A stretch of 64,000 bases of DNA. It comes from Macrolepiota albuminosa (lineage: Eukaryota > Basidiomycota > Agaricomycetes > Agaricales > Agaricaceae). Made by a program: the position numbers and the translations under genes. The stretch spans positions 868,001 through 932,000 of the forward strand of contig JAMWFC010000115.1 of the NCBI GenBank assembly GCA_027475525.1. Reading direction: 5' to 3'. Below are positions 32,803 to 47,139 of this stretch, piece by piece (position 1 is the stretch's first letter; every line of letters starts with the position of its first letter). The notes beneath the pieces were generated by a model. That model saw nothing but the letters and a program-made list of their open reading frames with translations, was not told the DNA's origin and searched no databases.

Positions 32803-35456
32803 CGCGTCAAGCAGCAAACGACCCTTCGTTTGTGTCCAGTGAAGTTCATATTTAGATGCCCGGTGTCCTGACACCAGCTTTTGGTAGAACGTTGGCGATG
32901 ATTAACTCGACATTTCAAATGCTTCGTTCTAGTTCGATCGTTCATCAATTGCTGGTGCATTACGTCCCGGATAGCATGCTATATGCATATTGGCAGAATC
33001 TCTGAAATTGAGCTCATTCACTCTCGTCCTCATTGACGGTTATTTTAATCCATGATGCGTCAAATATTCAAAGGCTCGGGCTCAAGCTTCTACCGTATTG
33101 TTTCGCTAACTGCATGTCGCTCTTGTTCTCCACAAATAAAATGCTCTCGGCATGTTCTGATCTCGATCTATCCCTGAGTTTATTTCATATCTATTTGGAC
33201 AAATTGCCTGTAGCCATATTGGTATGTCTGCGGGCACTTTCAGATTTTCAAACACCGCATCGGTATTTCAAAATGAGGTGAAAACCTTACACATCCATAT
33301 ATCGTCTTTGGTTCTTTGGTGGGCGTCACTGAAAGCAAAATCAATGCTGCCTTTTGCCTACTTTGGGTAGGACTGTTTCTCACCTTTCTTGGAAGACTGA
33401 GGGTGTTAATGGAGCGATAGGTAGTTCTGACTGCTCGAGCTGCACCGCGGACATCTTCAATGCCTCTGGAGTCTTCGATGCAATCCGTCATAAAAGCAGC
33501 CCGAGTCCTTGGCTGATGCATTTCTCTACTATCAATTTTATGGCTGAAATACTTGGACTCAATAATCTGTTCTCTGCTGCAGCCCGCTCTTCCTTCACGA
33601 ATATATGTTCTAGCTTTGTCTCTCTCATCTTTGCCGGCTAGTTGGTTTTTTCTTCGAGACACGAGTGCCTGACTCGTTTCCGAACTACGGATTCAATCAT
33701 GCTCTATGTACTCTTCCATGCTTTCCTTCCATTCTGTTCTCTTGTAGGTCCGGCCCACAAATAACAAGAGTGGTGAGGGAAGGAACGACCACAATTACGG
33801 ATGGGAGCACCATGATTGACTGACAGGTATCCAACAAGTACATGCCAGTGTATATCCGCCGAGTATCTAGCTCTAATTTGAAGCTAATAGTACATTGAGC
33901 ATGCGCTTCAGCCCCAGCTTCTTGAAATGGTTGTTGTGGGCGTTGCGCATATCGGAACGGCTGCATTAGGCCTGTAGGTCCTGAATTCCGAGGAAGTCAA
34001 TTATTTTTGTTTGACTTGCCTGTCACCCTTCATCTTCATGTTCCGAGTCTGTAACTGTAAGTTAGTCCGGCGGCCTACACGTGAATCAGCTGCTAACCAT
34101 TGTGGGTCTGGTAGCTGACGTGTCTGAGAAATTGTTACGTGTGTATTTCGTGAAGGTTCTATCCAACGAAGATATTCTAAAGAGTTGTCAGTGGTAAGTC
34201 GCCCTTGTGTGTACCGCCTGCCGGACTTCTCTCTCTCCAAGTGGATGCCAAAGTTTGTATGTCATGCATAACGTTGCCCGCATTTGAGCCCGCTTTATTG
34301 TGGATTACCGCCGATAACAACCCTCCGTCTAATCTTAGTACAAGATATTTATGCATCTCGTTATACAACTACTGTGCTGATACATAGGTAACAATAAGGT
34401 TCACAATTCTTTATGTATTTATGGTCCTCGCCTATTGCTTTATATGTATCTATCAGACACAAGCTGTCATCGAAAAACTGGATCCACATGCATGTTTGAC
34501 GCCTAGATAAACCATTCTGATTGTCGAGGATGCCGTCAAGGCAGACGAGAGAGACTGATTCCACATTGGTGTCAACCACTTACCAACTATGCTACGACCA
34601 TCAACAGCAACGCTGCACTGACGCTGTAGTATTTTCATCTTTGATGATCTTGATTGATGCTTTGGATAGATCGGAGCGTTAATAGTGGGCAGCTGTTTTC
34701 TGCGTTTTCTGCAAATGTTGCTCAGGCATCGACAGGAAAGCTTTGATTGAGTGGGGTGCTAAGGCAGTCTCTTTAAATGGGGTTTCAGGAAACGCTCAAG
34801 TGGCTGCAAATCCGCAACGATTTCATGTGTATAATTGCGTATCAACTTGAAGGACATTTACATCACAATGTTCTTATTTTGGGACACTTCAAACTCCTGA
34901 GCGATGGTCTGTAGTCGACACTTAGTAATTCGTAGTGATGCAAATCCAAGTTCCAATTTCAGGCTGCTATATATTTACTCCTTTCCACAACACGTTTCAT
35001 TTTAATTCTGGACTGGATCGAGAGCTTCCCTGCCAAGTAACTTTGATTCCAATGGTCTGGAGTCACCTGCTTGAGAGAGCATGGTGGCACCTGCGCTTCG
35101 TGCGGAGAGATGGAGCAAATGAAAGGTTATCCGAGCTACTGGTCATCTTTTTCATTCAGTCATATAAGCGCCAGCACCAAAAGTTCTGATTTCAGTCAAG
35201 AGATAATCAAATGTCAAGCCATCAATCAGTAAACCGAGTGTCAGGGGTCTTATGTGTGCAAACATCAGTTGTGAAAGCAATTCCATACCGTAGCACCGAG
35301 TTTGCTACTATCCTCAGCACAGCTGAGTTCAAGAGCGTTATTCTTCATCCTTCCTTTACGACTTGTGGTGCCTTATTGCCGTGCTGGTTCTCGGTATCAA
35401 AAGCCTCTGGAGCAGTTTAGGCGTGTTCTAGGCCGAGGGCAGCAATTCAATCATTT
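32803..35456. other. Long region without a supported gene
   Basis: About 2.65 kb. Several open stretches exist on both strands (for example minus 33662-33240 and minus 33966-33697), but none shows a domain, a consistent splice chain or coding-like composition I can defend. The last few hundred bases are the probable promoter of the P4-ATPase. It may hold degraded genes. Confidence 0.3.
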
Positions 35457-38400
35457 ATGTCTTTTCCGAGGCGAAACATGCCGGAGCCCGGGGACCTCAC
35501 TGACGAGGAGAACGACGACACTATCGACCCCGAGCTACGTCTGCGCACCGTGCGCACAGCTGCGTCTGCAATTGCAGAGTCAATTAAGTCAGAACAGCGT
35601 GCAGAGCGCAGGCGAAGTATCAGGGCGAGGTCGAGGTTTTTTCGCAGGAATACTACTTCCAAAAAATCCCAGCACGCTCCTGCAGAGGCAGGCCCATCCA
35701 AGGTTCCAGGTGTGCGGCGAAATGTGTACGTTAACTACCCACTATCCGCTATGGAGGTCGACCAACATGGCGAGCCGGTGGTACGGTACCGGAGGAACAA
35801 AGTACGGACAACGAGTAAGTTTTCTTCCATCCATATTTCCGCCATTTCTCATACTGTTTAGAATACAGTCTTATTACATTCGTCCCAAAAAACTTGTATG
35901 AACAATTCAGAAGGTTTGAGATCCATTATTTTGTCTACATTCAACATTGATCATCCGTGCAGAGTCGCCAACCTCTTCTTCTTGGCACTCGTTGTCGTGC
36001 AGTGTTAGTTCTTGTTCATTAGTGCTCAATTCTTGTTAACAACCCAACAGTGTTTCCCGTTTTTGGAGCGGCTGCAGGCAGTATATCAGTTCTACCGTTA
36101 GCCTTTATTCTAGCCGTCACAGCACTTAAAGACGGCATAGAAGATTACCGGCGGGGTATACTTGATGAGGAAGTAAACAATTCGGGCGTCACAAAACTTG
36201 CCGGCGGATGGGTCAACGTGAACCAGCCTACTGACCCCCGGCCATGGTTTGAGAAATTGTTGGGTTTGAATCCGCCGGGAAGACTGTCCAAGGGCGTTCG
36301 GAAGTTGAGGGACCGAGAGGCGGGGAAAGCAGAGGCTGGAATTAGGATTCTGCTGGATAAGGCAGGAGAATCGAGTACGAGCTTCCAGATGGCGCCCAGC
36401 ACCAGCCATATCGATCTTCGCCGTGGTGCAGGGGGCCGGAGACTTGATGACATACAGAGTATTGATTCTCATAGCTATCCTCCCTCGTTACCGCGCGAAC
36501 CATCGCAGTCATCGCTCGATGGTTCATCAACGACTTTGGCAAAGGCTCCATCAGATCCATTCGGCTCTATGTCGCAGTATCAGCAATCGATTCACTCACA
36601 CTCGACCATGGGCGTCATTGATTGGGATAAACGGATAGGTGGCACTGCACGTTGGGAGCGGACGCTCTGGAAAAAGCTGGAGGTGGGGGACGTTGTTCTA
36701 CTCCGGGACAACGACCAAGTGCCGGCAGATATTGTTGTTCTCTCTACTTCGGACGCGGATAGTATGTGCTACCTGGAGACGAAGAACTTAGACGGCGAGA
36801 CGAATCTCAAGCCTAGAAAAGCTGTCAAGGGGACGTGTACCATCCAGTCCGAGGAGGACATTGAACGCGCGGCTTTCTACCTTGATTCTGAGCCACCACA
36901 CCAAAACTTGTACTTGTACCATGGCGTACTGCGTTACAAGGACGCCTCAACGGGGGAACAAAAGCAGGAGTCGGTTACTATCAATGAGCTTTTGCTGCGT
37001 GGGTGTATGCTGCGGAATACGAGCTGGGTCATTGGGTTGGTGGTGTTCACGGGTGCAGATACCAAGATAATGCTGAATGGTGGCGATACCCCTTCAAAGC
37101 GGAGCAAAATCGAGCGGGAGACCAACTTCAACGTCCTCGTCAACTTTGCGGTATTGACTTTGTTGTGTACGATCTCAGCTATCCTGAGTGGCATTCAGGA
37201 CTCGCGGTCCGCCACAAGTGCCTCTGTCTACGAACAGGGTGTCGATGCCACAGACTCTGCTATCGTGAATGCTCTTGTCACATTTGTGTAGGTTTTTCGT
37301 ACAAACATCGTTCAAATACTTACTGCCCACGATGAACCAGGTCTTGCCTCATCGCCTTCCAGAACATAGTCCCCATCTCACTCTACATTTCCATCGAAAT
37401 TGTTAAGACCATTCAAGCTTACTTCATTTCTCAAGACGTTGATATGTACTACCAACCTTACGACACACCATGTATACCTAAGACTTGGAACATTTCCGAC
37501 GACCTTGGCCAGATCGAGTACATTTTCTCCGACAAGACAGGTACGCTCACGCAGAACGTCATGGAGTTTCAAAAATGCTCCATTCAAGGCATTCCTTATG
37601 GCGAGGGCATGACAGAGGCCCAGCGTGGCGCGGCGACTCGTGAGGGAAGGGCGAACACAATCGACCCGGAAGAACTTAACGAAAAACTTGCGACGCTCAA
37701 ACAACAAATGCTCAGCACTATGGAACGCGCGTTCAAGAACCGGTATCTTCAGTCCAACAAAATGACGCTGGTATCGCCACAGCTTGCTGAAGACCTGACG
37801 AACCGTACTTCTGACCAGCGCGCCCACATCATCGCGTTCTTCCGAGCCCTTGCTATCTGTCATAGTGTCCTTGCGGAGAAGCCAGACCAGCAGGCTGCGC
37901 CGTACCGTTTGGAGTATAAGGCTGAGTCGCCGGACGAGGCCGCACTGGTGTCGGCCGCTCGTGATGCTGGCTTCCCGTTCTTAGGCAAGTCGAAGGAAGG
38001 AATTGATATTGAAGTGATGGGGCAACGGGAGCGGTATGTGCCGCTGAAAATGCTCGAGTTCAACAGCACACGGAAGCGCATGAGCGTAGTTGTGCGTAAC
38101 CCGGAAGGTCGGCTAATATTATACACCAAGGGCGCCGATAGCGTCATCTATGAGCGGCTTGCAAAGGATCATGACCCAGTGTTGAAGGAGAAGACGAGCA
38201 AGGATATGGAGACGTTTGCAAACAATGGATTGAGGACGCTATGTATTGCGTTTCGATATCTGGATGAGGACGAGTATATGTCGTGGTCGAAGAAATATGA
38301 TGATGCGACTAACGCTATTGAGAATCGCGACGAAGAGATAGAGAAGGCGAATGAGCTGATCGAGCATTCCCTGCACATTTTGGGTGCGACGGCGTTGGAG

Positions 38401-40973
38401 GATAAATTGCAAGAGGGCGTGCCAGAGGCGATAGAGACTCTTCACCAAGCTGGCATCAAGCTGTGGATCTTGACGGGTAAGTTCCTAGACAATTCGTTAC
38501 CCTGTCCGACTGAAAACACGAACGTGGTGTCTTCCAGGTGATAAACTCCAAACTGCCATTGAGATTGGTTTCAGCTGCAACCTACTCAAGAACAACATGG
38601 ACATTATGATCTTGTCAGCCGATTCCATGGAGAAGACTCGTTCCCAAATCGAAGGTGGCCTGAACAAGATTGCTTCGGTCCTTGGCCCCCCATCATGGGA
38701 TCCACGTGAACGTGGTTTCTTCCCCGGTGCTAAAGCGTCGTTTGCTGTAGTCATCGATGGTGATACGCTGCGCCACGCCTTATCTCCTGAACTTAAGGAG
38801 ATGTTTCTTAACCTTGGTACTCAATGCGAGACCGTTGTGTGCTGTCGTGTATCTCCTGCTCAGAAGGCTTTGACAGTAAAACTTGTTCGTCGTACATTTC
38901 ATCAAGCATCGCAGGAGCTGACTTTTTGCTCTTTCACAGGTCAAAGATGGGAGAAATGCAATGACATTATCAATTGGGGACGGTGCCAACGACGTCGCCA
39001 TGATCCAGGAGGCGAACATTGGTGTAGGGCTGTTTGGACTGGAAGGCTCTCAAGCTGCCATGTCGGCTGATTACGCCTTTGGCCAATTTAGGTTCCTGAC
39101 CAAACTTCTCATTGTACACGGGCGCTGGTCGTACCAACGCATCGCAGATATGCACAGCAACTTCTTCTACAAAGTGAGGTCTCTTTCCATGCTAATTGCA
39201 TTATGCCTTGTCCTTATTAGGAAATAGAACGTCATCTGGACTCTTGCTTTGTTCTGGTTTCTTCCCTTCAACAGGTCTGTGTTGTTATCCTTGACCCTTG
39301 TTCTACAATCAATTGACTATAACACAGCTTTGATGCAACCTACCTGTACCAATATACATTTGTCTTACTGTACAACCTTGTATTTACTTCTCTACCCGTC
39401 ATCGTCCTCGGAGGTACTCAAACTTATTATTTTCCATCTCATTCCCGGCTGATTGTGGTTACCTCCACAGCCTTTGACCAAGACATCAACGCCAAGGCAG
39501 CCTTTGCATTCCCCCAACTCTACGTCCGTGGTATCCGTGGTCTCGAGTATACTCGCGCCAAATTCTGGCTCTACATGTTCGACGGTCTATACCAATCGGC
39601 TGTCGTATTTTTCTTTCCGTACCTCGTGTGGACACTGGGTTTGAATGCGTCGTGGAACGGTAAAGGTATTGAATCCCTATCGGAATTCGGGACCACAGTC
39701 GCAGTGTCTGCGATCTTCGCCGCTAACTCTTACGTTGGGTTGAGCACGAATTAGTATGTTGCTTCTTTTTTTCCTGGAGAAGTTGATCTGACCACTCATT
39801 TCAGTTGGACAGTAATCACATGGGTTGTGGTTTTCGGATCTACCATTGTCATGTTACTTTGGATTGTTATCTATTCGTTCTTCCTGACGAAAGATTTTGT
39901 TGATGAAGTTGTAATCCTGTTTGGGGGGATTACCTTTTGGGCAACTGTTCTTCTCAGCGCTTCCGTTGCTCTTGGTAAATATCAATCATCATCAGTTTGT
40001 CTCACTTCTCCCACTGATAGAATTCATAGCTCCAAGGTTTCTCGTCAAGTTCTTCACAACAGTCTATACCCCATTGGACAAAGATATCGTGAGAGAAATG
40101 TGGGTCATGGGGGATCTCAAGGATCAACTTGGCCTGAAGCATCGACGGGCCAGGAAAATGCCCAAGAGCAAGCAAGCTACCCCAGAGGCCGCGCCGATAT
40201 TCCAATTACAGCATAATCGTTCGCTTACTGAAATTTCGAATATGCACGACCGCTACGAACCAGTTGTAACCTCTAGTCCTGGGCCCAAGGACTCGACTCG
40301 CCAGACATACCTGGACACCCCACCCATGAGCCAAGCAAACGACCTACCCAACGTCCAATACACCTACGTCAGAAGCGACTTGAGCCGGGAGACTCACCTA
40401 TCTCCGATTCCTGCGAGTCCGGCGGACAACCGCTTTGACGCAAATCCGTCACCGCAACTTTCCTATTATTCCGCTTCGGCACTCCCTCCTCAATCTCCGC
40501 TTCCGTCTCCCAAGTATAAATCACCTATTGGTGCAACAACTGACTCCTCTCCACCATCAAGCCGGAGAACAAGTCTGGCTACGATTCGGGCTTCGGAGCA
40601 ACGACCGATGTCACCGCCCTTACCAAGTCCTCTTCCCCGATCACCTAATACCCTACAGGTACCTGGTGCTCCCCATTCTCCAGGGACAATCGAGCTGCAA
40701 ATGCGCGATACCAGACATTGGCCAAACGACCATGAACCACATTACGGTCATGATCATGAGCGATCAGGAAGCTCTACGTCCTACAACACGGCGGCTGATG
40801 ACTACTGGACAGCCGAGGATTACTATGAAGCGACAAGTATTGGCCATGGAGGTCGCCCACACTCGCGCTCTGGCTCCGCTCCTGACGATGATGATCGCAC
40901 GGTGGGGCACTCAGAAGATGATAGACATAGACACACTCCTGCGCCATCTTGGGAAGGGGGTTACGCGCTGTAA
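35457..40973 (+). CDS. Dnf1/Dnf2-class phospholipid flippase (P4-ATPase)
   Basis: Twelve exons (35457-35814, 35862-35913, 35963-36003, 36051-37287, 37341-38476, 38538-38884, 38940-39173, 39228-39274, 39328-39413, 39471-39753, 39805-39974, 40030-40973) join to 1,644 residues in one frame. P4-ATPases move phospholipids from the outer to the cytosolic leaflet of plasma and Golgi/endosomal membranes, usually with a Cdc50-type partner. Visible: the N-terminal [20 protein letters not shown] entry motif, the actuator [11 protein letters not shown], the phosphorylation motif DKTGTLTQN, nucleotide-binding [11 protein letters not shown], the hinge [11 protein letters not shown], and C-terminal membrane helices ([32 protein letters not shown]). 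The N-terminus resembles Dnf1/2 rather than Drs2 or Neo1. Insertions in the actuator region and a roughly 300-residue Ser/Pro-rich cytosolic tail are likely regulatory. Confidence 0.93.
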
Positions 40974-41492
40974 GTGTTCATCGTCGAGACTCGATACTAT
41001 CTCATGACTATCGCGTATCTGGATTGGATTGGACATTTACATTCGTTCATTTATTACTTTTTCTCTTGTACTGCGCATAACTTATATGTAGTATCAGACT
41101 GTTATTGGAAGCATCGTTTTCAGCATCTGATGTGATGGATTTGCATGTGCCTGGTAGTAAGCCAAGCCGCTGAGCATGTTGTCTTTTTGGGCCAATGCAA
41201 TTTTGACCCGGAAACTTGGATAAAAAAAGGAATCAGCATATTTTGGCTGTCGCTGGTCGGAAAGCTTTCCACTTCTCCACTTACACTCTTGTCGAAGAGA
41301 AATTCCACGTCCTTATTGCAACAGGCTACCAGTGATTCTGTAGCAGGAACCCTCGTATGTAAATTAGGCCTCGAGGCTCAGATTCGGGAAAAATCGGCCG
41401 CCAAAGTTAGAGTCAGAAATGTAGAAACAAAGAATTACCATATGTGAGCACAGTACAATATTTAACCTCCACACTTGCTTTCTATCGTCATC

Positions 41493-44400
41493 ATGCCTCC
41501 AATTACGACAAATGAATCCCAGGAGCAGTCGACGTCGACAACATCGTCCATACTCAAGGAAAGGAGGTTCAAGCTAAGCAGGTATGCACACCTTCGCTTT
41601 AACCTCTTAGAACTGGGAGTCAATCACTCTCTTGACCTTTGAATTGAATAGGGCTTGTGATCGATGTCGGTGAGCGCATCCTCTTACTCATGTTTTCCCT
41701 CTTCAAGAATGAGGCTAATTTGAGGCTCGTCATAGGCGAAGGAGAATCAAGTGTGATGAGGGCCACCCGTGCCAGGCATGTCTTGCGGCCAACTCTGCCT
41801 GTACATTCGAGGAACCAGGAAAGAGAACACATCCTCACAAGTCCAAGTAAGTGCCCTTGGTTTGAACTTATTTTTGTCCTAGCCACTTTTAACAATTTCC
41901 TTTGACGTGAATTAGACGAACAGCGACCCTGGAAGATCGCATGCACCACCTGGAGACTCTTATCCAAGCCATACCGCCCGCAGTATTTGCAGCAGGCGGC
42001 ATATTACCGCCCAACGTAGGGCAGCAACCTTCTCCAGAAACCGCAGTCAGCCCCGTATTGCCTTTCGCGTACCCTACACAATTTCCTTCGGGCGTTCCCC
42101 CTCCATCTTTGCACGTGTTTCCCCTCACAAACCCATCTACACATTTTACTCGTGATTCTAGTGCCAATGGGGAACCACATCATGGCCCAAGCTCTTCGCT
42201 TGACCTCAATCACAAGATGACTCCGGATCAGCTTGCGGAAGAAGCGTCGCATATGTCGCTGACCGCTTCGTATCTTTATTTTGACGACGAAGGTTATACT
42301 CGATGGCAAGGTGAAACGTCTGGGCTCCCAGTTCTTGATCTCCTTGTCGAACGCCACACTCCATCTTCCAACCAAGAAAAATTGGCCCCGACGCTTAATA
42401 AGTCCCAGTCCAGTGCAACAAATACTGATTGGTTCCCGGATCGAAAGCCTCGGCGCGCGGACCCTAACCCACAGACACTATGGCGGCTGATGACTTCTTA
42501 TATCGTCCCGGAGCTTATGGATAGGTGAACTATACCTTCCTCTCCCACGTGAAAAACATATTCAAGTCGAATATAGTTTGGTGCAGTGCTATTTATCGAC
42601 TTCCTACTATATTCTTCCTTTCCTCCACGTGCCGACATTTCTTTCTGTGCGTTTGTTTGGTTGAAAACTTGGTTATTCCTACTGAGAATCCACTAGGACT
42701 ACGGTAATCCAGAAAAATGGGGCGAAGCAGGGTTTGCATCGTTCATTGTCGCGGTTTGCTGCTTGGCCTCAAGACACATCGATGATCCCCGCGTCCGCAC
42801 CAACCCCGCCGATGGCATCTCTTCTGGAACGCATTGGTTTGAATTATTTGGACGTCTTAGGAACCTTCCTATTGCCGACCGTCCTACCCTGTACAACATA
42901 CAAGCCAATCTCATCGCTGCCGTATATGCTGTCGGTTTAGGGAAGCTTTCGAAAGCAGCTGCTCTCCTAGCAGAAGCTGTAACTATGTCCATCGACGCCG
43001 GTCTCCATCGCTGCGCAGATGATTATGATCTCTTCGACCCTATCGAAGACGAACTCAGGAAACGCACGTTCTGGTGCGTTTATATCTGGGATAAGCAATT
43101 AAGCGCGCACTTCGGCCGACCGCCTTTACTGCGTCTCAGAGACTGTGATGTGTCAGAGCCAGCACCTGTGGATGATGAATACATCACTCGAGAAGGCGTA
43201 GGGACACCTCCGCCTGGGACAGAGTGCAGGCTGGCTGCTTTTATATGTTCCCTGCGAATCATGGTCGTCTTGGAATCTGTCCTCGACGTACCTCCAGTCC
43301 GGAATTATGGTGACTCTTCGTCGTTCCTGCTACGTGCGACGCACGTCCTGTCAGGATCACGAAGATTCAGAGAATTGCGAGACGAGGAAGCATTGTTGGA
43401 TGATATACACCACAGCATCCCTCTCTACTGGCAACATACCCCTGAGACACTGGCCAGTGAGGATATCATCCGGATCACACAAGCAGAGCGATTATATTGC
43501 GCCGAACATTTTGTGCGGCTGTTGATTTACCGTCATAGGTTCTCAGAACTAATGGCAGAGAGAACCAGTGGAGGATCGGATGAATTGGCCGGTGAACAAG
43601 AGAAGGCAGCGCTTACTGCGGCACAGAAGTCGGCTCTCCAGATTATCACGACACATCTACAGATCGCGAAGAAAGGCCTCATGACATACTGTGTGTTTCA
43701 TATCTCTCTCTGCTCCTTAAGTCGAAGCGTACCATACTGACGTTTTCTCAGACGGAGTACACGTGATTCATCAATTAACACAAGCTGGAAGGACACTTGT
43801 CGCCATTTTGCTAAGCTGCAAGACTGAAGAGTTGCAACATCTGATACCTCAAGGACTCGATGCCCTTCGTTCTTGTGTTGGCTTGCTACGTAGGTTCAGT
43901 GGTCGCTATGTGTGCGGACTTCGGTCGGGTGATCTCATGGAAGAGTTTTGTCGACGTATAACGCTTTCCCTTGGTACCATCTGAATATAAGGCTCATTTT
44001 TACCTGCAGTGACGCAAATTCCATTGGAGACTACTCGGAGAGAGCCGAATGCTAATGATCGACCACCTTGGATACGTCCCGTGCGGAAGAAGAGTGCAGC
44101 GCGATCGGTCGGTACGGCAAACACGGACTCGCCTCCTCAGCACAGCAGCCCTGAAGGCTTCTCTTCAGCCGACTTCTTCACAGACCCTCCCAAGAATGGG
44201 TCATCGTCGCTCTTTGTGTCAACCTCTCCCGCTCCGTCAGTCACCTCACCTGTGATTCAGCAGCGGCCGCAACCCTTCTCACCTGTAAGCCAACCCCAAG
44301 CGCCGTTTATGGACACTTCTGGAATGGGATTCGACATGATAAGGGAAGACTCACAGATGTACATCTCTCCGTCGGACATGATGGGACTCTTCGACGATGG

Positions 44401-44560
44401 TGTTGATGTTCAACAGCTCTTTGGGAGCGCGTTCTTAGCCCAGCAGCCGCAGAGCCAGTCCCGATCATCCCAACTTCAGGGAGGCTCGACGATGAATATG
44501 GATGCAGAGTCGTTTGACAGTCCTGGATTCATGAAGCCAAGTTTGACGACCACCCCATAG
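41493..44560 (+). CDS. Zn2Cys6 fungal transcription factor
   Basis: A multi-exon gene of roughly 900 residues. The binuclear zinc cluster is [20 protein letters not shown] followed by LAANSAC; its first two cysteines sit in an 18-bp microexon (41652-41669) between two introns. A linker with a short dimerisation helix ([15 protein letters not shown]) follows. The fungal-specific regulatory domain includes [48 protein letters not shown] and [16 protein letters not shown]. The C-terminus is Ser/Pro/Gln-rich and probably activating. The frame between 42525 and 42700 is rescued by two introns flanking an exon at about 42583-42635. It resembles XlnR-like regulators in overall layout, but the target pathway cannot be read from sequence. 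Confidence 0.87.
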
Positions 44561-45329
44561 CCATCGTATGGTTCCTCCATTTTATCAATGGATGATTATT
44601 ACTATCTATTGGTCTAACGAAAATTCTATGCCAGGACTTAGTGATTTTTGTGTAAGATTAGTTATTTAATTAGTGTTAGTGCCCATCCTTTGCTTGCAGC
44701 GATCATAAATGATGGGCAAGCGACGTAGGTGTTGGGGCCAGCGTGGTACTTATACATGTATGTATGTCCACAAGACCACAAGACAAAAGTGTAGTCAGCA
44801 TTTCATGGCGGGAAGTGTGGGCCATCTGTGTGGTAGTTGCCTTTTATGGTTCTTGACAAGGTCTGATCGAGATCCATGGTCCCAATTTAATCTTTCCCTT
44901 TGTCCTTTGTTTCTGTCACTTGTTGGAAATTCCTTTTGAAGTTTGAACAGCAATTAACAATATCGGCGCAGTTGGCAGTCCTGTCGTATCCGGTGTCGGC
45001 GCTAACGATATCATATTTATCTAGCTTTCAATGCTTTTAAGCAGTCACGAAGTCAACTTGACGCTATCTATGTCGACAAGAAGCCTTGTATGGTCACGGT
45101 CCATCCACAGACTTCAAACAATAACACATAGAACGACATGCAAAACAATAGAGACAATGTTCATCCCGATATCATCAATGATGGACCATCGGTCATCAAA
45201 TCTTTCTTTTGTTGCCTGAACCAGCTGATCTATTGTGATTTGGACAAAGGGGCAACGAGGCTAAGTACCTCCATAAAAGCATTTGTGTCAAGGATATCGT
45301 CCTTATTCTCACCCTCGTGCGTGTTCGCC
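44561..45329. other. Intergenic region
   Basis: About 770 bp of non-coding sequence between the transcription factor and the F-box gene. An open frame upstream of 45330 belongs to the same frame as the F-box gene but lacks similarity to F-box proteins, so it is treated as leader. Confidence 0.4.
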
Positions 45330-47139
45330 ATGACTTATATTTTTTCAGACCTGCAGCACTCCTCACCGATCTCTACCCTCCCATTCGAGCTTCTTTCGTA
45401 CATTTTTAGGCTTGCGACACATGAAGCGAATGAAGGCGAGCGGTATCCTGTAATGGATGCCCAAACAATCAAAGTACCTGCGATTCTCTCTCGAGTTAGC
45501 CACTCCTGGCGTAACGTCGTTCATACAACTCCATCTTTATGGACGAGCATTTGTGTAACTGGAGCGCTGGTGGAAGACAGGGCAGGACGATGCGGTCAAC
45601 TGAATGAAACCCATCTTTTGACATCTCTTAGGCTATCTCAAAATCAATCGCTCGATATCCTGATAGATGCTCGAGATGAGCAATGGAACTTTCAAGAACC
45701 AGAGTGTGTATTCTTCTCAACCATGGCGATCAGTCGAAGATTTCTTAACTCTACTTTTCAGGATCGAGGACATAGCCGAACATGATGGCTATGAACCACT
45801 TTTCACCCCTGCTCATATGCGCACAGCGTTATCTCTTTTACTTCCTCATATGTCCCGATGGCGTTCTTTGACTATCCTGACCGATTCATGGGTTCAGATG
45901 TATGTCGCGCTTCTAGATATACAGCCTCACATTACCACCAAAGGTGCTCCTTGCTTGGAAGCTTTGACGTTGATGCGCTGCAACGACTTCATAAGCTACT
46001 CACACGCATTCGTACCCTCTGATATGCGACTCCCTGCGTTTTTCGACATAAAAAATACTTCAACATCTCATCACAACCTTCTACCACGCCTTCAACATCT
46101 CACTCTTAGTGGCGTCCATGTCGATTGGCCGTCGCTTTCTCACATCCTGTCTAAGGCTGATTGTAGCCTCGACACCCTTCATCTCTCATCGCATTGCTTG
46201 GATGTACGTCCCAATGTCCACGAATTCCGTCAGCTCCTCTCGGAGTGTCCTCATCTCACAAGCCTTGTGGTAAAGGGATCTGGCCCTCTCATTCTCGACG
46301 ATAACTACGGAACATCCGTTGTAAGTGACGATATCCAGCCTGTCCATCTTCCTGCCCTTCGCGACATGACCCTCGGATATCGGTCTGTATTTGAAGGACA
46401 AACTATACTCAAGATCATCGATGCACCTCACGTCGAGGCACTCACCTTGGAGGACGCGAGTCACCCTGGGGCTGTCGAGGATCTCAATGTCGGCAACCTG
46501 CTCTCCTATATTGCGACTCGCAACATCCCGGAGCCAATGCAGGACGACCCTGTCTTCATATACACCACGCCTGATGGAGAGATAGCAGTGGATAAGGACG
46601 ATTTCGTGATTCCGACGCCCAAATCGCCAATTGTTGATCTATCAACCAATACACAATCAAGGGCTGTATTTCCACGGCTTCACAGTCTCACGCTTCAAGG
46701 TGTCAAGGCGCACGAATATGATGTCCACCACCTGCTCAATGCCCTCCAACATCTTCGCCGCCTCGAACTCAAAAACATGTCAATACAGTCCATCCAAGCG
46801 TTACAACCTCAACGAGCCTTTACCGATGGCTTCGGTGCAATGTCGTGCCCGTGTCCCCAGTTGCAATATTTGTGCATCCGCAAAGCCGAGCACGCCCAGA
46901 CTGAGGACTTGTTCTTCCTGATTGGCACTATGGCACGAGAACGATTTGTCTTTGGAGGCTCGGCGCTGCAGTCAATCGATATCTACATTGATCACACGCA
47001 AGTACACTGGCCTAATGAAAATGTGATCCAACTGTCCAATGTCGGGACGATGGTGAAAATCATCAGAGAAGAACCACTATTCAATGACGATGACTACATG
47101 GATTGTGATACGGAGAGTGATCTGGATTCTGTGTTTTGA
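45330..47139 (+). CDS. F-box / leucine-rich-repeat-like protein 1
   Basis: Two exons (45330-45703 and 45762-47139) join to 583 residues. The F-box lies at about residues 12-70: STLPFELLSYIFRLA, then VPAILSRVSHSWRNVV and TPSLWTSI. The remainder has irregular leucine-rich repeats (HHNLLPRLQHLTLSGVH, CPHLTSLVVKGSG, LQHLRRLELKNMSIQS) and an acidic tail. F-box proteins bind Skp1 and bring substrates to the SCF ubiquitin ligase; the substrate here is unknown. The start at 45330 puts the F-box at the N-terminus. Its last 290 bp or so recur at 58380-58668 as a broken copy. Confidence 0.85.

Noticed and set aside
33240..33662. Minus-strand 140-codon open frame as a gene
   Set aside because: No domain, no splice chain to neighbours and the opposite strand is equally open; not supportable.
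42525..42707. Apparent frame break in the Zn2Cys6 gene
   Set aside because: Two GT-AG introns around an exon starting TTTGGTGCAG restore a normal regulatory-domain sequence ([20 protein letters not shown]).
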